Source: Amanita rubescens
Lineage: Eukaryota > Basidiomycota > Agaricomycetes > Agaricales > Amanitaceae
Length of the DNA stretch: 43,124 nt
Direction of reading: 5' to 3'
Assembly: GCA_015039365.1 (NCBI GenBank)
Contig: WION01000448.1
Location: 1 to 43,124, forward strand
The notes under the pieces are model-generated. The model saw only the letters and a list, made by a program, of their open reading frames with translations. It was not told the origin of the DNA and did no database searches. This document shows, piece by piece, positions 39,287 through 43,124 of this stretch (position 1 is the stretch's first letter; each line of letters opens with the position of its first letter). The position numbers and the translations under genes are program-made.

Positions 39287-41044
39287 ATGTCATTCACATA
39301 CCAAGTTACTATGCAGAATGGAAACGACACCACCGACGCCGTTCAGCACTTCCCCTGGTCCGAATTTTATGCTGGAGAGACCATCAACACTCGATTCACC
39401 ACCTCCGCTGGGCCCCACCGACCTCGACTTGTTCTTCATACCACCAACACCGACGAAGAAGACGCTGACCCGAACGACTTCGTTGATGTTCCCCACGGAC
39501 CTCCCGATCAAACCCCGTCTCAGACGATCCCGATCACTCCCACCGAAACCCAGGAAACCCACCACAGAACATCAGAAACTCTGGCTGTACCTGGACGAAT
39601 TACGGAAGATCGCAATAGCCGACCAATCCCACCTAGAAACGCTGAAGACATTAGCGTTACCATACATAGAGAGACGGCACTTACCGGTCACGCTTCGACT
39701 CAATCTCATAACGAACCTATTCGAGGCAATGACCAGAGTCACGGTACAGATGGGACTAACCGCGATATGGCTGGCCCCATCATACGAACCACCCCCGATC
39801 TCTATCTCAGTTATCACGGAATTACTACTTACACCAAGGTTAGAGACCGCGTCACTCTGATCTGTAACGCCGCTAGATTACAGGTCGACATCTTTGACCA
39901 AGAAAGGATAGCTCGAGTCTGGCGACTCCTCATGGATTTCCGAACCGCCACTACCCTTGCCGGTCAAGCCCGAGATCAATACAACTATCACTGTGCCGAT
40001 TTAATCGAAACGTTTGTGAACATTACGTCATTATACTGGGAAGACGTTCATCCGAAAGGAGGAAATCTAGATCAACTGGCGATAGATCTATTACGACGCC
40101 TTCTCACAGCTGACGTCGAGCGCTATATCATCCTTGCTATAGAAAGCATCGACGATCAAAGGTTTGGACTAAAGATACAGTCTCACGATCAGAATAACCA
40201 CATCGCTGTCAACCATTGGTTTCGCGCTACCGAAGCTACACCCGACCGACACCGAGCAACTAGATGCATTATGGAGACAGATCGTAAATCGAGAGAAATC
40301 TGGTGCCTCACCGGAAAAATCCGAGATCTCTTATCCAGTATCCAAGGAGACACGGAATGGACCACAGCCGAATTCGCAGATGGAGTTCCCTTGCATCAAC
40401 TCACTAGCGACCACATTGCGCAGATCAATAATGCGATCAGCGATCTCGATCTTCATCGCCGAATCCGTACAACAGGCGATCTCATTGAGGAAGAACCGAA
40501 ACGAGATAAGAAGACTCCTTCTCCTCCTCGATCCGCATCACCCCCAACCACCACCGTTATTTGCCACGGAGTCTGGAATATTCCTGTCCCCACTACTCGA
40601 CGAAACGACACTCCGCCTTCTCGACGACCTACGACCTGCAGTATGACTAATGCCGCCAATCAACGCCCCCATCGTTACAACCGCTGCATTCACTGCCGAG
40701 GTAAACATGCCTCTGAGGATCACCATCTCGCTACTACAATTCCTCCTGTGTCTACTCTATCTACACGCGCTCCCACGCGCCGACGCGATCCGACGCCCGG
40801 TCCTTCCACTAAGAAGAAAGGACGTTCTCGAACTACCACAGATACCGCCAATACCCCCGCTTCCACTAGCCGCCGCCCTCATCAGCCGAAGAAGAAGGGA
40901 AAGAAGAAGGCACACCACGCGTCACAGTGTCAGGCATGCGTCAATGGACGACAGTGCGACGGAGCTGATGACGATGCCTGCAACTTTTACGGTGACTACG
41001 GCTATCAGCACGACGACGTCGCCATGCACAACATGAATACTTGA
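39287..41044 (+). CDS. Extra 3' frame of the Gypsy element (ORF3)
   Basis: A 585-codon frame starting one base after the pol stop (TGAGATG), so it could be reached by termination-reinitiation. It begins with a short conserved-looking module (TYQVTMQNGN...HFPWSEFY), passes through a charged low-complexity part, then a helical region (about 39830-40450: RVWRLLMDFRTATTLAGQA, LDQLAIDLLRRLLTADVER), and ends in a proline/arginine/lysine-rich tail with cysteine clusters (CIHCRGKH, CQACVNGRQC). No enzyme motif is visible. Similar accessory frames follow the chromodomain in some basidiomycete Gypsy elements, as I recall. A nucleic-acid-binding or structural role is possible. The frame overlaps another open frame at 39318-39860. 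Confidence 0.65.
   Translation: MSFTYQVTMQNGNDTTDAVQHFPWSEFYAGETINTRFTTSAGPHRPRLVLHTTNTDEEDADPNDFVDVPHGPPDQTPSQTIPITPTETQETHHRTSETLAVPGRITEDRNSRPIPPRNAEDISVTIHRETALTGHASTQSHNEPIRGNDQSHGTDGTNRDMAGPIIRTTPDLYLSYHGITTYTKVRDRVTLICNAARLQVDIFDQERIARVWRLLMDFRTATTLAGQARDQYNYHCADLIETFVNITSLYWEDVHPKGGNLDQLAIDLLRRLLTADVERYIILAIESIDDQRFGLKIQSHDQNNHIAVNHWFRATEATPDRHRATRCIMETDRKSREIWCLTGKIRDLLSSIQGDTEWTTAEFADGVPLHQLTSDHIAQINNAISDLDLHRRIRTTGDLIEEEPKRDKKTPSPPRSASPPTTTVICHGVWNIPVPTTRRNDTPPSRRPTTCSMTNAANQRPHRYNRCIHCRGKHASEDHHLATTIPPVSTLSTRAPTRRRDPTPGPSTKKKGRSRTTTDTANTPASTSRRPHQPKKKGKKKAHHASQCQACVNGRQCDGADDDACNFYGDYGYQHDDVAMHNMNT
39318..39860 (+). CDS. Overlapping frame inside ORF3
   Basis: A 180-codon frame, offset by one base from ORF3. 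It has a proline-rich start (LDSPPPLGPTDLDLFF) and a helical end (LWLYLDELRKIAIADQSHL, YIERRHLPVTLRLNLITNLF), and it looks at least as protein-like as the ORF3 frame beneath it, which is polar and low-complexity in the same span. Either the element uses both frames, or ORF3 carries two compensating indels and this is its true middle. Not resolvable from one copy. Confidence 0.4.
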   Translation: METTPPTPFSTSPGPNFMLERPSTLDSPPPLGPTDLDLFFIPPTPTKKTLTRTTSLMFPTDLPIKPRLRRSRSLPPKPRKPTTEHQKLWLYLDELRKIAIADQSHLETLKTLALPYIERRHLPVTLRLNLITNLFEAMTRVTVQMGLTAIWLAPSYEPPPISISVITELLLTPRLETASL

Positions 41045-41070
41045 ATGTTTTGTTGTTGCAGTCAACAACA

Positions 41071-41084
41071 TAGGGGAGAGCTAG
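41071..41084 (+). promoter_or_regulatory. Polypurine tract of Gypsy
   Basis: TAGGGGAGAGCTAG lies immediately upstream of the TG of the 3' LTR at 41085. A purine-rich run in this place primes plus-strand DNA synthesis in LTR retrotransposons. Confidence 0.65.
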
Positions 41085-41536
41085 TGTTACAACACGGTAC
41101 GGACTCCCGCATTATGCTTACATGATACGTCGGACATGTTTATTTTCTTTATGCATACCTTACTCGTCGCTCCCCTTATGCTCGATTCATACGGACTAAC
41201 TCGTTTACTTGTTTATACCATCCCTTGTTCCACATATGACGCCGTCCTTATACTTACTTCTGTACTTACCATTGTTCATTAATTAGTACGTCTCTTTGTA
41301 CTTGCTAGTATAAATACCACATGTATTCTAGAGTCGAACCCTAAGTTCGACTTAGCTGTTTATTGTCGTCTGGCAATATAACCTTACTCTTAACTCATTT
41401 ACCACAATCGTCCTCAGATCCTAAGTCAACATCTTGACTTAGTATTGAACTTATAATCTTAACGTTTGACTTAAGACTTGTAAACGTGACTAGAGTTGCC
41501 GTTGCAACTTAGGTTGAGATTAACGAGTTCGTAACA
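41085..41536 (+). repeat. 3' LTR of Gypsy
   Basis: An intact 452-bp LTR, TGTTAC...GTAACA, with TATAAATA at 41309-41316. It contains the uninterrupted ATGCATACC target sequence and so acts as the empty-site reference for the nested transposon. The flanking AATCC is at 41537-41541. Confidence 0.95.
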
Positions 41537-42431
41537 AATCCAACAGCCAGAATGGGATCTTTCCACCACTTCCTTGTCACACCATCTGCAGACAATTTTT
41601 GGCCATGGCTGAACTTGGGGAGCAGCTGCATTTATTGGCTCATTGCGGACAACAGCTATGGTCAGGTGACTTGGTTGTGGTCTCATTATGCTTTATACCT
41701 GTTTGGCAACAGACTTGGCTGAATCCTTGGCCTCCGAATCCATGCACACTCAATGGTATGCTGCCCTTGTGGGTACAACCCGTGCGGGTACAGGTACAGG
41801 TAGGAGGTTGGGTCCGGGTCCAGGTCAAGTTATCTTGTACCCGCATCCAAACCCATACCCTGGCTACGGGTCCGGGTATGTCACGGGGTCTGGGTCTGGG
41901 TATGCACCTGGATACCCAAGGGTATACCCAAGCCAATCCCTAAGTCTGCATGGCCATCCAAGTCATCTTCATGGTGTGTACCCCCATCTTCATTTTGTTC
42001 GTCAGAGTATGACTGATTTTCTGATTCAATAGTCTTTCATAGGCATTTTACTGTGTCTGCCTTATTGGCAGAGCCATTGTCCTCATTTGTAGCATAAGAG
42101 GAAATCTTGCGCTTGCATCGTTCAGTGAGAATAAGGGATGGATCAACTTCATCGTGTGCCATGACAGCACCAGGGAGACTCAACACACAGAGTGGACAAT
42201 ATTTTTATTATCTACATACACGACTTGGTACTGCACAGTTGTGACCACGGGCGCTGGCACCCATAACATGCCACCCTAATCCCAATTGCAGCATACCCGC
42301 CCATACGGGTATGGGTTTCTGTGGGTGTGGGTAAGGGGTATATGCGGGTACTGAGCTTGTGACCCTGACCTGTACCCAACATACCCATATTACTTTACCC
42401 AACGGGTATGCCATACCCATGTCAAACACTA
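41537..42431 (-). pseudogene. 5' end of the interrupted hAT element
   Basis: Directly beyond the Gypsy the minus strand reads WPKIVCRWCDKEVVERSHSGC (about 41545-41615), a zinc-finger-like exon that continues, across the Gypsy target site, into 27439-27418 and then a splice donor. Further out are clusters of GGGTAC/GTACCC and CCCATAC motifs (41760-41940, 42290-42420), similar to the cluster at 26820-26960. The block ends, on the minus strand, with TAGTGTTTGACATGGGTATG (ending at about 42431), which resembles a hAT terminus. The partner terminus was not found near 24.4 kb, consistent with truncation there. Confidence 0.5.
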
Positions 42432-43124
42432 ATTGATTGCGTGTACCACCCACAATGGGATGTCAGCACATCGTTTATACTAGAAGTTGCTATTTACGAG
42501 CCATATTGTATATATAAAGACTCTAAGGGTCTTATGATGGTATAGTGTGCAATAATACCCCAGTCACATCATGGTGCACAAGCACGAATACACCATGAGG
42601 GCCGACATTGCCATGCCAGTGTCGAGAAACATAGGTATACCCTTATCCCTGGGTGTCAAAGAGATCCCCCTAAAGCCCTAGGTCCAGGCACATGTCATTA
42701 GCACATATGCCAATCAAGGATGAGTATAACCAGAGATGATAAGACCATATCAGGCTCGCTGCAATACTATACCAGTGGGACATCTTGTCAAGCGATGAGC
42801 GATGTGGGTCCTGGCAATATTGACAGCAGGGCCCATAACCTGATGAAGAAGACAGGTCATGCAAGAGCATGTCCACAGCATGAGCAGGTGCAATAGCTTA
42901 CCTATTGCGATATGGTCTTAGCACTACCCTTTGGTGTAGTAGTGATAGTAAGAGGAAGAGAATGGATTGTCCTATTCTACAATACAGGACAGGTTTACTA
43001 TATACTAAGAGAGAACAAATATGTGTCTACATATGTGTAAGCATATAGTATAGATGGGAAGATATGGCGTGCTAAGCACACCATAAGGTGCGATCATGAG
43101 TCTATCATGATATCACTATGATGT
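42432..43124 (-). other. Hairpin-rich non-coding flank with one hairpin-held intron
   Basis: No supported protein gene. Distinct short hairpins recur: 42517-42521/42529-42533, 42858-42862/42867-42871, 42890-42896/42902-42908, 42968-42973/42986-42991 and 43093-43099/43105-43111. A minus-strand intron (42901-42840, GTAAGC..ATCAG, 62 nt) has its donor exactly in the loop of the 42890-42908 stem, repeating the pattern of the 21-23 kb array. A 68-codon open minus frame (42670-42876) overlaps this and has no recognisable domain. Confidence 0.4.

Larger units (their letters stand above)
27440..41536 (+). mobile_element. Ty3/Gypsy chromovirus, complete, itself interrupted
   Basis: Flanked by a 5-bp duplication AATCC (27435-27439 and 41537-41541). 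The LTRs begin TGTTAC and end GTAACA. The 3' LTR is 452 bp. The 5' LTR is 75 + 377 = 452 bp once the nested insertion is removed. The two LTRs differ at only two positions seen by eye (33625 region G/A; about 33791 T/A), so this is a young insertion. Internal order is gag, protease, reverse transcriptase, RNase H, integrase, chromodomain, then an extra 3' frame. A chromodomain on the integrase places it with the chromoviruses. One internal stop in pol probably makes it non-autonomous. Confidence 0.93.

Noticed and set aside
40380..41036. Offset plus frames 40380-40646 and 40650-41036 as genes
   Set aside because: Leucine/arginine/proline-rich frames within the compositionally biased C-terminal half of Gypsy ORF3, where ORF3 itself has cysteine clusters and better protein character.

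Overview
This window looks like repeat-rich nuclear DNA from a basidiomycete fungus, most likely an Agaricomycete (mushroom-forming). The evidence is the short introns (about 45-75 nt) with fungal GT..AG anatomy, a chromodomain Ty3/Gypsy element, a fungal-type Helitron, DUF6589-type and TET-like (2OG-Fe(II)) reading frames, and hAT remnants. I see no bacterial signal, and no tRNA or rRNA.

Layout. 0.5-2.0 kb: a broken 3' part of an enhancer-of-polycomb-like (Epl1) gene on the minus strand. 2.2-10.0 kb: a Helitron on the minus strand whose single long frame carries a HUH/Y2 Rep region, a PIF1-like helicase and a C-terminal cysteine-protease-like domain. 10.5-18.5 kb: three multi-exon genes, namely an apparently intact TET-like 2OG oxygenase (minus), a disordered AT-hook protein with frame damage (minus) and a divergently placed broken gene (plus), with two tandem-repeat blocks between the first two. 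18.6-20.8 kb: a transposase-like C-terminal fragment, a minisatellite-like block, and a Gypsy gag without pol. 20.9-24.3 kb: non-coding DNA packed with short hairpins, across which the minus strand shows nine consecutive well-formed introns. 24.4-42.4 kb: one damaged hAT transposon (minus) holding a nested stack of younger insertions.

The nest can be read from target-site duplications. A 773-bp non-autonomous element with an 8-bp duplication (25923-26695) sits in the hAT. A complete Ty3/Gypsy chromovirus (27440-41536, duplication AATCC, two 452-bp LTRs differing at 2 positions) also sits in the hAT. Inside the 5' LTR of the Gypsy is a 5,943-bp DNA element (27515-33457) with a 9-bp duplication, terminal inverted repeats and a long hairpin at each end. 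It carries two convergent genes: a RecQ-like DEAH helicase and a DUF6589 protein with the arrangement expected of a DDE transposase.

The two items most worth pursuing are this helicase plus DUF6589 transposon, which I cannot assign to a named superfamily, and the hairpin array, where eight of nine examined splice donors (seven of nine in the main array plus one at 42.9 kb) lie within or against a local hairpin. Gene structures were derived by hand. Family names rest on motif recognition, not on searches.
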